A DNA stretch of 64,000 nt, from positions 124,001 to 188,000 of the forward strand of contig NZ_JAJAVF010000001.1 in the NCBI RefSeq assembly GCF_020531845.1, in the 5' to 3' direction. Under the pieces are notes generated by a model. That model worked only from the letters and a program-made list of their open reading frames with translations, searched no databases and was not told the origin of the DNA. The position numbers and the translations under genes were made by a program. Shown here one piece after another: positions 53,041 through 63,746 of this stretch (its first letter is position 1; each line of letters starts with the position of its first letter). This DNA is from Methylobacillus methanolivorans. GTDB taxonomy: Bacteria > Pseudomonadota > Gammaproteobacteria > Burkholderiales > Methylophilaceae.

Positions 53041-54147
53041 ATGGCAAACTTATTTTCTCCATTTCAACTAAAAGGTGTTGCATTAAAGAACCGCATCGCC
53101 ATACCCCCAATGTGCCAATACATGGCCATTGATGGCGTTGCCAATAATTGGCACCAAGTGCATTACACCTCGCTTGCACGGGGCGGAAGCGGGTTAATCA
53201 TCGTCGAGGCAACAGCTGTTGCCCCTGAAGGCCGCATCACCCCGCACTGCCTTGGCATTTGGAACGATACACAGGCAGAGCAGCTCCAGGCGATTGCCGC
53301 AGCCATCAAGGCCTCAGGGGCGGTACCAGGCATCCAGATTGCTCATGCTGGTCGCAAGGCCAGTGCCAATATCCCATGGGAAGGCGATGACCATATCCCA
53401 GAGGGCGATACACGCGGCTGGCAACCTATCGCGCCTTCAGCCCTGGCATTTGGCGGCTTGCTGCCTCGCATTCCCACTGCCATGACCATTGCCGACATTC
53501 AACGAGTACAGCAGGATTTTGTCGCGGCTGCACGTCGCGCCTTGGATGCAGGTTTCGAATGGCTGGAATTGCACTTCGCCCATGGCTACCTGGCACAAAG
53601 CTTTACCTCAGCCCACTCCAACCTGCGTACTGATGAATATGGTGGCAACCTTGAGAACAGGGGCCGCTTCACGCGCGAAACCCTGGCCGCTGTACGTCAT
53701 GTCTGGCCAGAACACCTGCCACTGACCGCACGATTCGGCGTATTGGAATATGACGGGCAGGACGAACAGACATTGAGTGAATCCATCCAGCTAGTGAATG
53801 CTTGGAAACAGCTAGGCCTAGATATGCTCAGCGTCAGCATTGGTTTCAGCACACCCGCAGCACAGATTCCCTGGGGCCCGGCATTCCTTGCCCCCATTGC
53901 ACAAAGAGTACGCAACGAAACCCAGCTCCCGGTGTCATCCGCATGGGGATTTGGCGCTCCTGATCTCGCAGATCAAGCCATTCGTCATGAGCAACTCGAC
54001 CTCGCCATGATAGGCCGCGCACATCTCGAGAACCCGAACTGGGCCTATCAGGCAGCCAAAGAGCTAAATCAGGAGAACCCAGCCTGGGTACTACCTCCGC
54101 CTTACGCCCATTGGCTGGCACGCTACCACGACCCTAAACAACGCTAA
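53041..54147 (+). CDS. Old yellow enzyme family NADPH:flavin oxidoreductase
   Basis: 368 aa from the ATG at 53041 with GAGGG before it; the longer frame from 52966 would begin inside the operator. FMN-binding (beta/alpha)8 barrel of the YqjM/xenobiotic-reductase group: Cys in PPMCQYMA, QIAHAGRKAS, active-site pair in ELHFAHGYLAQSF and SAHSNLRTDEYGGNLENRGRF. Reduces activated C=C bonds of enones, quinones or nitro compounds; likely induced by the electrophiles sensed by the ArsR-type protein. Confidence 0.94.
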   Translation: MANLFSPFQLKGVALKNRIAIPPMCQYMAIDGVANNWHQVHYTSLARGGSGLIIVEATAVAPEGRITPHCLGIWNDTQAEQLQAIAAAIKASGAVPGIQIAHAGRKASANIPWEGDDHIPEGDTRGWQPIAPSALAFGGLLPRIPTAMTIADIQRVQQDFVAAARRALDAGFEWLELHFAHGYLAQSFTSAHSNLRTDEYGGNLENRGRFTRETLAAVRHVWPEHLPLTARFGVLEYDGQDEQTLSESIQLVNAWKQLGLDMLSVSIGFSTPAAQIPWGPAFLAPIAQRVRNETQLPVSSAWGFGAPDLADQAIRHEQLDLAMIGRAHLENPNWAYQAAKELNQENPAWVLPPPYAHWLARYHDPKQR

Positions 54148-54367
54148 AGCGTTTCCACGCACTCCCTCCAGTATGCATGCAGATCAAGCATCGGCCCATG
54201 AAGTGGTGCTTGATCTCACCTTGAGCAAGGTCGTTTGCAACTCAACTCTAGATTCTCATCCATTAGAATCAATAAAACGATAAAGCCTAATCCCCTGCCA
54301 GAGAGAATCTGCAGACTACCAAACGGATTGAAGTAACATAGCGCATCCATCAACCGCATTGATTGTT

Positions 54368-55615
54368 ATGACACCCACCCCAGCGCCAGATGACACGCTC
54401 GCCCAACTCAAGGCGGGTAAGCTTCAAGGGGCCAAACAGCTCAAATTAAGTAGTCAGTTAACGCAGTTTCCGCCGCAAATTTTCGAATTAGCCGATAGCC
54501 TGGAAATTCTAGACTTGTCCGGTAATGCGCTGACTGATTTGCCCAGTGATTTACATCGCCTCAAAAAACTGCGCATTCTTTTTTGCTCAAACAACCAGTT
54601 TACGCACCTGCCAGAAGTGCTTGGGCAATGCGAAAACTTAAGCATGATTGGTTTTAAAGCCAACCAGATCACATATATCCCGGAAGAGGCCATCCCTACC
54701 CACACCTTGCGCTGGTTTATCGTCACCGATAACGCACTTGGCGCAGTGCCCCATGCCTTGGGTGAGTGCAGCAAGCTGCAAAAACTCATGCTGGCGGGTA
54801 ACCAGCTCAGCAGCTTGCCTGCCAGCATGGCAAATTGCCACGCCTTGGAGTTATTGCGGATTTCTGCCAACCAGTTTGAGAGCTTGCCGGATTTTTTATT
54901 CGATTTACCTAAACTCACCTGGCTGGCTTACGCTGGCAACCCATTTTGCAACGCCATCGAGCAAGCGCTCATCAGCCAGCATCATATACACCACATCGAT
55001 TGGCAAACCCTCTCCCTGCAGCACGTACTCGGTGAAGGCGCCTCTGGCGTCACCTACCAGGCCTTGATGCAACACGAAAACGCACAAGAGCTTGTGGCAG
55101 TAAAGCTCTTTAAGAGCGGCCTCACCAGCGATGGCCTGCCGCGTTGCGAACTGCACGCCAATATATTGGCGGGTGAGCACCCCAATCTAGTCGGTGTCAA
55201 AGGCGTGATACACAATCACCCGCAAGGCATCTCAGGCTTGGTCATGCCCCTGCTGGATGCCCATTTGAAAGTGCTGGCAAGCCCCCCCAGCTATAAAAGC
55301 TGCTCGCGAGATGTGTATGCAGATGATTGCAGGCTCACGCCCGAACAAGCCCAATTGATTTTACAAGGCGTCACGCAAGCCGCAGAACACCTGCATGCCC
55401 ATGGCCTCATGCACGGCGATTTATATGCGCATAACATTTTGAGGGGTGCTGAAAAAGTGGTGTTAAGCGATTTGGGTGGCGCCTCTTTTTTACCACTGAA
55501 TAACCCAGAGCTCACGCAAAAGATACTTAAACTGGAAGCAAGGGCATTAGAGATTTTGTCTGAAGAGTTGGCAGCTGTGGTGAGTAACAGTAGTCTTCGG
55601 GCAATGCAGGGATAG
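54368..55615 (+). CDS. Leucine-rich repeat protein kinase-like fusion
   Basis: About 415 aa. Residues 1-205: seven LRRs of 22-24 residues (LEILDLSGNALTDLPSDL, LQKLMLAGNQLSSLPASM). Residues 220-415: protein-kinase fold with Gly loop LGEGASGVTY, Lys in VAVKLFKSG, catalytic HGDLYAHNIL (HGD in place of HRD) and SDLGGAS (DLG for DFG). The C-lobe seems short, ending soon after the RALEILSEEL helix. No ribosome site stands out. Stands alone upstream of groES. Confidence 0.88.
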   Translation: MTPTPAPDDTLAQLKAGKLQGAKQLKLSSQLTQFPPQIFELADSLEILDLSGNALTDLPSDLHRLKKLRILFCSNNQFTHLPEVLGQCENLSMIGFKANQITYIPEEAIPTHTLRWFIVTDNALGAVPHALGECSKLQKLMLAGNQLSSLPASMANCHALELLRISANQFESLPDFLFDLPKLTWLAYAGNPFCNAIEQALISQHHIHHIDWQTLSLQHVLGEGASGVTYQALMQHENAQELVAVKLFKSGLTSDGLPRCELHANILAGEHPNLVGVKGVIHNHPQGISGLVMPLLDAHLKVLASPPSYKSCSRDVYADDCRLTPEQAQLILQGVTQAAEHLHAHGLMHGDLYAHNILRGAEKVVLSDLGGASFLPLNNPELTQKILKLEARALEILSEELAAVVSNSSLRAMQG

Positions 55616-55703
55616 TTGGGCCGACTCAGTTGCCAACCTCTGGAGTTAACTTGCAAGAATCTAGAGTTGAGTGACAACCGACAAAAAAATTTCCACCCTT
55701 GCA

Positions 55704-55730
55704 CTTGAAAAACCACTATCTCGTCCCTAT
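55704..55730 (+). promoter_or_regulatory. Sigma-32 heat-shock promoter of groESL
   Basis: CTTGAAA (55704-55710), 14-base spacer, CCCTAT (55725-55730): close to the RpoH consensus CTTGAAA-N11-16-CCCCAT. Confidence 0.85.
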
Positions 55731-55732
55731 CA

Positions 55733-55759
55733 TTAGCACTCAATAGGGATGAGTGCTAA
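55733..55759. promoter_or_regulatory. CIRCE element (HrcA operator)
   Basis: TTAGCACTC, nine bases, GAGTGCTAA: a perfect match to the CIRCE consensus, immediately after the -10 box of the sigma-32 promoter. HrcA bound here would block transcript start. Confidence 0.97.
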
Positions 55760-55829
55760 TTCATTCTTCCCTAGCAACCCAATTTGTAACTAAATCAACG
55801 TTAATTCAAGATCTTAGGAGAACTGACTC

Positions 55830-56120
55830 ATGGCAATTCGCCCATTGCAAGACCGCGTTATCGTGAAACGCCTGGAAGAAGAGCGCAAGACCGCATCCGG
55901 CATCGTTATCCCTGACTCTGCAACTGAGAAGCCAGATCAAGGTGAAGTGATTGCTGTTGGCCCTGGCAAGAAGGATGACAACGGCAAGGCAATCACTCTT
56001 GACGTTAAAGTGGGTGACAAGGTGTTGTTTGGCAAGTATGCAGGTCAAGCCGTTAAGGTAAACGGTGATGAAGTACTGGTACTGCGTGAAGATGACATCC
56101 TGGGTGTAGTTGAAGCCTAA
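55830..56120 (+). CDS. groES: Co-chaperonin GroES
   Basis: 96 aa. [14 protein letters not shown] start, mobile loop around [24 protein letters not shown], and the dome segment [27 protein letters not shown]. Heptameric lid of GroEL in the cytoplasm. GGAGAA ribosome site. Under sigma-32 and CIRCE control; 45 bases upstream of groEL. Confidence 0.98.
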   Translation: MAIRPLQDRVIVKRLEEERKTASGIVIPDSATEKPDQGEVIAVGPGKKDDNGKAITLDVKVGDKVLFGKYAGQAVKVNGDEVLVLREDDILGVVEA

Positions 56121-56165
56121 TTGTTCGCACAACATAGCTCAAACAAGTTTCAATAGGAGATATAA

Positions 56166-57800
<1,635 letters not shown>

Positions 57801-57850
57801 ATTTAGCCTTATCGCACAAAAGGGTTGCTTTCCAGCAACCCTGCCCCTTA

Positions 57851-57878
57851 AAAGCCCTGGGATACCAGGGCTTTTTTA
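57851..57878 (+). terminator. Terminator after groEL
   Basis: AAGCCCTGG, loop GATA, CCAGGGCTT, then a run of T. Confidence 0.92.
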
Positions 57879-58058
57879 TTGTTATTTGTCATCACCTTCA
57901 GCTTATTTGATTGATACCGGCCGCCGTCAATTCGTCATACTCAAGGTGCAAAATATTTATTAGCAACAAACAATGATTTGGGCATATACTCGCTAACGAG
58001 TAGCATTCATTAAAGCGTGATGTTGCATTAGATGCAGCAAGCTCGCCACAAACGACAG
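57879..58058. other. Non-coding stretch between groEL and the small RNA
   Basis: No gene recognised. Two small self-complementary stretches (CTCG-CTAA-CGAG near 57990 and TGCAT-TAG-ATGCA near 58025) were seen without an assignable role. Confidence 0.3.
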
Positions 58059-58190
58059 ACAAAAAAAACCCCGATTAAAGGGGAGTAAAATCGGGGTTAA
58101 GCATTTAAGCCTCATTGGGATAAGGCTTCCCGCTCAGGGAGGAAAGCGGGAGACGAGTGCGTCGTCTGGAAAATAAGACCGGGCCTTATA
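58059..58190 (-). ncRNA. Candidate structured small RNA with C-rich loops
   Basis: On the minus strand five hairpins follow one another: ATAAG/CTTAT (58173-58189), AGACGA/TCGTCT (58151-58167), CCCGCT/AGCGGG (58129-58150, loop TTCCTCCCTG), AAGCCT/AGGCTT (58107-58128, loop TATCCCAATG), and AACCCCGAT/ATCGGGGTT (58067-58098, loop TTTACTCCCCTTTA) followed by eight T. The last is an intrinsic terminator, yet no minus-strand gene lies upstream before 60652, so it should end an independent RNA. Three loops expose UCCC, complementary to Shine-Dalgarno sequences. The 5' end is not fixed; no convincing promoter found. Confidence 0.68.
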
Positions 58191-58467
58191 CGGATAGTTC
58201 ACAAAAAGTGCGGCTTTTACATCTGCTTACAATTGCGCACTAAAAAGGCGCAACGACTGCATTCCCTATCGATAATCAGTACCCATCGTAAATTCTCATC
58301 GCGCTTGCCCTGCTACGCAGGTGCTGCGTGCTCCTCGATATTCAATCGCATTCTTGCTCAACATACGATTGCACGATCCAGCCGATCCATCCATTTCATC
58401 AACAGAAGAAGTAGTGAACCTGCGCTAATGGTTCTCTTGCTTGCGCTCACCTGCGATAATGCAGGCT
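58191..58467. other. Region between small RNA and uvrD
   Basis: Must contain the divergent promoters of the candidate small RNA (leftward) and uvrD (rightward). TATAAG on the minus strand at 58185-58190 could be a -10 box but lacks a good -35. No coding region supported. Confidence 0.35.
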
Positions 58468-60657
58468 ATGATGAATTCGACCTCCCCCACCTCCCTGCTT
58501 GACGGCCTCAACGATAAACAGCTAGAAGCTGTGACCCTCCCACACCAATCCGCATTGATTCTCGCAGGCGCTGGCAGTGGCAAAACCCGCGTTCTGACAA
58601 CGAGGATTGCCTGGCTGATCCAGACCGGGCAAGTCTCTCCTCATGGCATTTTGTCAGTGACGTTTACCAACAAGGCCGCCAAGGAAATGCTGACGCGATT
58701 GGGTGCGATGCTGCCCATCAACATTCGCGGCATGTGGGCGGGCACTTTCCATGGCTTGTGTAATCGCTTGCTGAGAGCGCACCATCGCGAGGCCGAGTTA
58801 CCAGCGACATTCCAGATTCTGGACACGGCTGATCAGCTCTCTTCCATCAAGCGCGTGATGAAAGCAATGAATGTTGATGACGAGAAGTTCCCACCCAAGC
58901 AGGTGCTGGGCTATATCAATAGCTGCAAGGAAGAAGGCCTGCGTGCTTATGCAGTGGAAGCCTACGACAGCCATTCACAACGCATGCGCGAAATTTTCGA
59001 GGAGTACGACAAGCAATGCCAACGCGAAGGTGTAGTCGACTTTGCCGAACTGCTGCTGCGCTGCTATGAGCTTTTGAGCCGAAACAACAGCATCCGCGAA
59101 CATTACCAGCACCGATTCAAGTACATTCTGGTCGATGAGTTCCAGGATACCAACCGCCTGCAATATCTGTGGCTGAAATTACTCGCGGGCGCGGATAACT
59201 GCATCTTTGCCGTCGGCGACGACGACCAATCCATCTATGCCTTCCGCGGCGCTCGCGTGGGCAATATGCGCGATTTCGAGCATGACTTCAACGTGCAAAA
59301 TATCGTCAAGCTGGAGCAGAACTACCGCTCCCACAGCAATATCCTCGATGCAGCAAACGCCATCATCATGCATAACCGCAACCGGCTGGGTAAAAACCTC
59401 TGGACCTCCGCGGGCAAGGGTGAGCCGATTCGCATCTATGAAGGTTACAACGACAAGGATGAAGCCACTTTCATCGTTGATGAGATCAAGGCCTTGCACA
59501 AGGAAGGTACAGAACTCAGCCAGATCGCCCTACTCTACCGTTCCAATGCGCAATCACGCATCCTAGAACACGAACTGTTTTCAGCCAATCTGCCTTATCG
59601 CGTCTATGGTGGCTTGCGCTTCTTCGAGCGTGCTGAAATCAAGCATGCTCTCGCCTATTTACGCCTGATCGCAAGCGGCGATGATGATACCGCTTTGTTG
59701 CGCGTCATCAACTTCCCTACTCGCGGCATCGGTGCACGCAGCCTGGAACAATTGCAGGAACTGGCACGCCAGCAAGACAGCAGCTTGTGGCAGGCAGCCT
59801 GTGCCAAGGCAGGGGATGGCAAGCCAGGCCGGGGGCTGGATGGCTTTGTTGCATTGATCAAGCAAATGCAGGAAGAATCCGTCGGCCTGACACTGGCTGA
59901 GCAAGTAGAGCTGGCTACCCGCCTATCCGGCCTGCGTGATCATTATGCCGCGGACAAGGAAGGTGAAGACCGCCTTGCCAACCTGGATGAACTGGTCAAT
60001 GCCGCCATTGCCTTCATGAATCAAGACATCGGTATGCAGGTGGACGAAAACGGCGAGGTTGCCATGTCCATCCTTGCACAATTCCTCGCCCATGCCAGCC
60101 TGGAGGCGGGTGAGCACCAGGCCGATGTTGGCCGTGATGCCCTGCAACTCATGACCGTGCATGCCGCCAAGGGGCTAGAGTTTAATACCGTGTTTATCAG
60201 TGGGCTGGAAGAAGGCCTGTTCCCGCATGAGCAAAGCAGCTATGAATCCAATGGCCTGGAAGAAGAACGCCGCCTGATGTACGTAGCCGTGACCCGTGCA
60301 CGCCAGCGGCTTTATATCAGCTTTGCGCAAAACCGCATGTTGCATGGCCAGGTACGTTACGGCATTCCATCACGTTTCCTGGATGAAATTCCGGAAGACT
60401 TGGTCAAGCGCCTGAACACTGTCTCTAACAAATCCTATGGCAACAGCAGCCAATATACGCCACCGCCCCCTGTAGCGGCGCGCCCTCAGGCCAACATGCC
60501 CTGGAAAATCGGCCAGGCCGTGGCCCATGCCAAGTTTGGGCAAGGCGTGGTAGTGAACTACGAGGGAAATGCCAACGACCTGCGTGTGCAGGTCAATTTT
60601 GGCAAAGAAGGATTGAAGTGGCTGGCGCTGGAATACGCCAAGCTGGAAGCGCTATAG
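58468..60657 (+). CDS. uvrD: DNA helicase II, UvrD
   Basis: About 729 aa; Met at 58468 gives MMNSTSPTSLLDGLNDKQLEAV, aligning with E. coli UvrD. Superfamily 1A motifs: AGAGSGKTR (Walker A), VTFTNKAAKEM, DEFQDTNRLQ, VGDDDQSIYAFRGA, LEQNYRS, TVHAAKGLEFN and VAVTRARQRL. The C-terminal Tudor-like end KIGQAVAHAKFGQGVV is present. Works in nucleotide-excision and mismatch repair. Confidence 0.96.
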   Translation: MMNSTSPTSLLDGLNDKQLEAVTLPHQSALILAGAGSGKTRVLTTRIAWLIQTGQVSPHGILSVTFTNKAAKEMLTRLGAMLPINIRGMWAGTFHGLCNRLLRAHHREAELPATFQILDTADQLSSIKRVMKAMNVDDEKFPPKQVLGYINSCKEEGLRAYAVEAYDSHSQRMREIFEEYDKQCQREGVVDFAELLLRCYELLSRNNSIREHYQHRFKYILVDEFQDTNRLQYLWLKLLAGADNCIFAVGDDDQSIYAFRGARVGNMRDFEHDFNVQNIVKLEQNYRSHSNILDAANAIIMHNRNRLGKNLWTSAGKGEPIRIYEGYNDKDEATFIVDEIKALHKEGTELSQIALLYRSNAQSRILEHELFSANLPYRVYGGLRFFERAEIKHALAYLRLIASGDDDTALLRVINFPTRGIGARSLEQLQELARQQDSSLWQAACAKAGDGKPGRGLDGFVALIKQMQEESVGLTLAEQVELATRLSGLRDHYAADKEGEDRLANLDELVNAAIAFMNQDIGMQVDENGEVAMSILAQFLAHASLEAGEHQADVGRDALQLMTVHAAKGLEFNTVFISGLEEGLFPHEQSSYESNGLEEERRLMYVAVTRARQRLYISFAQNRMLHGQVRYGIPSRFLDEIPEDLVKRLNTVSNKSYGNSSQYTPPPPVAARPQANMPWKIGQAVAHAKFGQGVVVNYEGNANDLRVQVNFGKEGLKWLALEYAKLEAL

Positions 60658-61434
60658 CAGCTCGACGCTGTCAGGCCGCGGCATCTTGAAAATGTCGCGG
60701 TTGCTGACATACTGGAATGCCAGCATAAGGGCGCTGGCAAACAGCATGCAGGCAAACACCAACACCAGCATCAACAGGCCTCCCATGGATGAAGAAGCAG
60801 CAGACATCATCCCCACCAGTATTCCCGCCAGCGTCATGCTCAACATGATGATCAGGGTAACTGATACCCAGGTCAGCAACAAGGGCAACAAATACTGGAT
60901 AAATGCCGCCAGGCTGGACTTGATGGCCTGCACCACGGAATATTGCTGAAAAGCCACCAACGCTGGCGCAAACCAGATCACCAATACCAGTGGCACCAAT
61001 AACAACATCAGCTTGGTCAGGATGGGAATGGATTGCTCCAATACCTGTTCAGGATTGGATTCACTCTTGGCCAGTGCATCCAGCTTCATGGCATCATCTG
61101 CAGTCAGCAGGTTAATCAGCAGCACATACACCACACAAATGGCGCCCAAGGCCAGCAATTTCCTGAAGCTAGGCTTGATTTCATTGAGCAGGTCACCCAG
61201 GTCACTCTCGCGACCAAGATCGGCATCACGATAAAACCCCACGGCAAGCGCGAGGAAAGCAGGCAACAAAAGGAAAGAAATGAATTTCAGGCCAATCAGG
61301 CCTGGCAACATGGCAAAGAAAAACACGTGGGCAAGGCCCAGCAGCATCCACTTGCCTGGCTTCTGGCGAAACAAGGCCAGAATATCGCGCACCCAGGCAT
61401 TCACTTGACCGAAAACGGTTGGTTTAACTTGCAT
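60652..61434 (-). CDS. BPSS1780-family membrane protein
   Basis: About 260 aa from the Met at 61434, which has a GGGG ribosome site 5 bases upstream. Roughly six membrane helices; QVNAWVRDILALFRQKPGKWMLLGLAHVFFF is typical of the BPSS1780 family, common in betaproteobacteria, role unknown. Its end overlaps uvrD by six bases on the other strand. The 64 bases to thrB suggest a separate or loosely linked transcript. Confidence 0.82.
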   Translation of the reverse strand: MQVKPTVFGQVNAWVRDILALFRQKPGKWMLLGLAHVFFFAMLPGLIGLKFISFLLLPAFLALAVGFYRDADLGRESDLGDLLNEIKPSFRKLLALGAICVVYVLLINLLTADDAMKLDALAKSESNPEQVLEQSIPILTKLMLLLVPLVLVIWFAPALVAFQQYSVVQAIKSSLAAFIQYLLPLLLTWVSVTLIIMLSMTLAGILVGMMSAASSSMGGLLMLVLVFACMLFASALMLAFQYVSNRDIFKMPRPDSVELL

Positions 61435-61498
61435 CTTGTCCCCTAAATTGCTGGTCATCTTGCGCCAGTCTTATCAGGCTGCACCGCAGCCTAGTGCG

Positions 61499-62452
61499 TT
61501 AATTGACCCAGTTTTCCAATAGCTGTTCACGTTTTTTGATGCTATTACGCAGGATATGCTCGAAATAAACTGGATCTTTAGCATGCGTCAACTCACCTGC
61601 CTGAGGGAAATGCAGGTCATTGAGGCGCGACAACCAGAAGCGCATCGCCGCTACCCGCAACATACCAGGCCAGGCCTGATGCTCATCTGCGCCCAAGGCG
61701 CGCACGGCATGATAGGCGTTGAGTAGTGCCTGCACCCGCACGGCATCCAAACTACCATCTGGGTTGACGCACCAATCATTCACGGCAATCGCAATGTCAT
61801 ACAGCAAGACATCTTGGCAAGCATAGTAAAAATCAATCACGCCACCGACCTTGTCGCCATCCATCAACACATTGTCACGGAAAAGGTCAGCGTGGATCAC
61901 GCCACGCGGCAAGGCACTGGTATCAAACCCTTGCTCAAACTCGAGCTGGACATCGAGCATCTGGCGGTTTTCTGCTTCCAGGAATGGGGCCACCTTAGCT
62001 GCCGTTGCCACACGCCAGCGTTGACAGCGCAGGTTACTCATGTCGGCCTTGAAACTGGCACCAGCCACATGCATGCGTGCCAGCACATTGCCAATTTCGG
62101 CACAATGCTGCGGCGTTACTATCTCCAGCGACTTGCCCGCCAGACAGCTCACCAGGGCGGCAGGCTTACCATTGAGCTCACCCAATGCAGCGCCTGTATT
62201 GTTCTTAACCGGGTGCGGGCAAGGAATCCCCCGCTCAGCCAGATGCGTCATCAGGTTGAGGAAATTAGGCAACTCCTCCGCACTATGCTCTTCAAACAGC
62301 GTGAGCACATACCGCCCGCTTGTTGTGGTAACGAAGTAATTGGTATTGGTGATACCCGATGCAATCCCCTGCAGATCAAGCAAGTCGCCTAAGGCATAGC
62401 CCTTAAGCCATTGCTGCATTTGCTCGAATGAAACGGTGGTAAATACGGACAT
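61499..62452 (-). CDS. thrB: Homoserine kinase, type II (aminoglycoside kinase-like)
   Basis: 317 aa. Phosphorylates homoserine in threonine synthesis. The choline/aminoglycoside-kinase fold motifs are clear: GITNTNYFVTT, catalytic RGVIHADLFRDNVLMDGD, and the metal Asp in VGGVIDFYYACQDVLLYDIAIAVNDWC. The non-GHMP kind is usual in beta- and alphaproteobacteria. Probably the second gene of the DUF2782-thrB transcript. Confidence 0.94.
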   Translation of the reverse strand: MSVFTTVSFEQMQQWLKGYALGDLLDLQGIASGITNTNYFVTTTSGRYVLTLFEEHSAEELPNFLNLMTHLAERGIPCPHPVKNNTGAALGELNGKPAALVSCLAGKSLEIVTPQHCAEIGNVLARMHVAGASFKADMSNLRCQRWRVATAAKVAPFLEAENRQMLDVQLEFEQGFDTSALPRGVIHADLFRDNVLMDGDKVGGVIDFYYACQDVLLYDIAIAVNDWCVNPDGSLDAVRVQALLNAYHAVRALGADEHQAWPGMLRVAAMRFWLSRLNDLHFPQAGELTHAKDPVYFEHILRNSIKKREQLLENWVN

Positions 62453-62529
62453 AGAAAACTTTTGGAAAACCGGGGAAAGTGGAAATGAGGGCTAAACCAC
62501 GCCCTCCTCAGGCATCAGCAACTCAATGG

Positions 62530-62871
62530 TTAGAACCGGAACAAGACCCACTTGGGGATACTGACGGTGGGGGCGATATCGCCCTCGCTACGTGCCCAGC
62601 CTGCATTTGAGTCTTCCTTGGTCATGTAATATGGCGCGCCCACTTTTGGCGTGACCTTGATCATGTACAAGTTACCATTGATACGGTATTCCTCGACGGT
62701 ATCTTCACCCTTCTTGGTGATCGTCACCTCTGGCTCAGGGTTCTCACCTTCCATACCGGCAGGAGGTGGAGGAGGCTCAGGCAAAGGCTCCAGATTATCT
62801 GGAATCTCAGCAGCAGAGGCCATCAGCGGCAAAAGAAACGCCAACATCAGCAAAATTTTATGGGTACGCAT
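62530..62871 (-). CDS. DUF2782 protein, exported
   Basis: 113 aa with a signal peptide (cut near ASAAE), a short Pro/Glu-rich linker and the DUF2782 core: VTITKKGEDTVEEYRINGNLYMIKVTPKVGAPYYM. Often found between polA and thrB, as here. Function unknown; location periplasmic. Confidence 0.92.
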   Translation of the reverse strand: MRTHKILLMLAFLLPLMASAAEIPDNLEPLPEPPPPPAGMEGENPEPEVTITKKGEDTVEEYRINGNLYMIKVTPKVGAPYYMTKEDSNAGWARSEGDIAPTVSIPKWVLFRF

Positions 62872-62995
62872 GACAACCTCAGCTCAGAATAATGCAGCAA
62901 TTCTATCAAATACCCCCCTTAGCCAAAAGGGCGGTGTTGCTTATTAACAACAAGATATTGGCGCGACCGAGCACCGCTGCCAACACACCTCCTGC

Positions 62996-63727
62996 TTACA
63001 AGTAGAACTGCATGATTTGCTGCTCAGTGGGTGATGGTTCAAAACCTCTGGTTTCATAATGCTTGAAGATGGCCTCCACGATCTCATGAGGCTTGTCGAT
63101 CACCTGTAATAAATCGAGGTCTTCCGGCGAAATCATGCCCTCAGGCGCCAGAGTTTCCTTGATCCAGGACAACATGCCGCGCCAGAATGGTTCATGCACC
63201 AGAATCAGCGGGATCCTGCGTGTCTTGGCAGTTTGGATGAGAGTAAGCGCCTCCATCAACTCATCCAGCGTACCAAAACCACCCGGCATCACTACGTAAG
63301 CCGAGGCATATTTCACAAACATGACTTTACGCATGAAAAAATGCTGAAAGTTCTGGCTGATGTCCTGGTATGGATTGCCCTTTTGCTCGTGCGGCAATTC
63401 GATATTGAGGCCGATGCTGGGCGATTTCCCCTTGTATGCACCCTTGTTGGCAGCTTCCATGATACCGGGACCACCGCCAGAAATGACGCTGAATCCGGCA
63501 TCTGACAAGAGCCGGGCAATTTCTTCCGTCAGTTTGTAATAGGGGTGATCAGGCGGGGTGCGCGCGCTACCGAAAATGGAGACCGCGGGCGTGATTTCCT
63601 TCATGCGCTCGGTCGCCTCGACGAATTCTGCCATAATCTCGAAAGCTCGCCATGATTCGCGCGCCGAGTACTTTTTATTGGGTAAATCGGGATCAAGAAT
63701 CTTGGGAAGTTTTTTTGCAGCTGACAT
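62996..63727 (-). CDS. LOG-family (TIGR00730) Rossmann-fold protein
   Basis: About 243 aa from the ATG at 63727 (the longer frame starts with GTG). Conserved [30 protein letters not shown] and the [14 protein letters not shown] motif shared with cytokinin riboside monophosphate phosphoribohydrolases (LOG). Likely cleaves the base from nucleoside monophosphates; older lysine decarboxylase names for the family are wrong. Divergent from polA with 19 bases between start codons. Confidence 0.92.
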   Translation of the reverse strand: MSAAKKLPKILDPDLPNKKYSARESWRAFEIMAEFVEATERMKEITPAVSIFGSARTPPDHPYYKLTEEIARLLSDAGFSVISGGGPGIMEAANKGAYKGKSPSIGLNIELPHEQKGNPYQDISQNFQHFFMRKVMFVKYASAYVVMPGGFGTLDELMEALTLIQTAKTRRIPLILVHEPFWRGMLSWIKETLAPEGMISPEDLDLLQVIDKPHEIVEAIFKHYETRGFEPSPTEQQIMQFYL

Positions 63728-63746
63728 AAGGTTCCACACTCAAAAA

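Noticed and set aside
58059..58190. Reading the hairpin chain on the plus strand as a CsrB/RsmZ-like RNA, since the loops then show GGGGA, GGGA and AGGGAGGA
   Set aside because: The plus strand has no proper terminator after the hairpins and no GacA-type upstream site was found, whereas the minus strand ends in a strong terminator. Kept only as an alternative.
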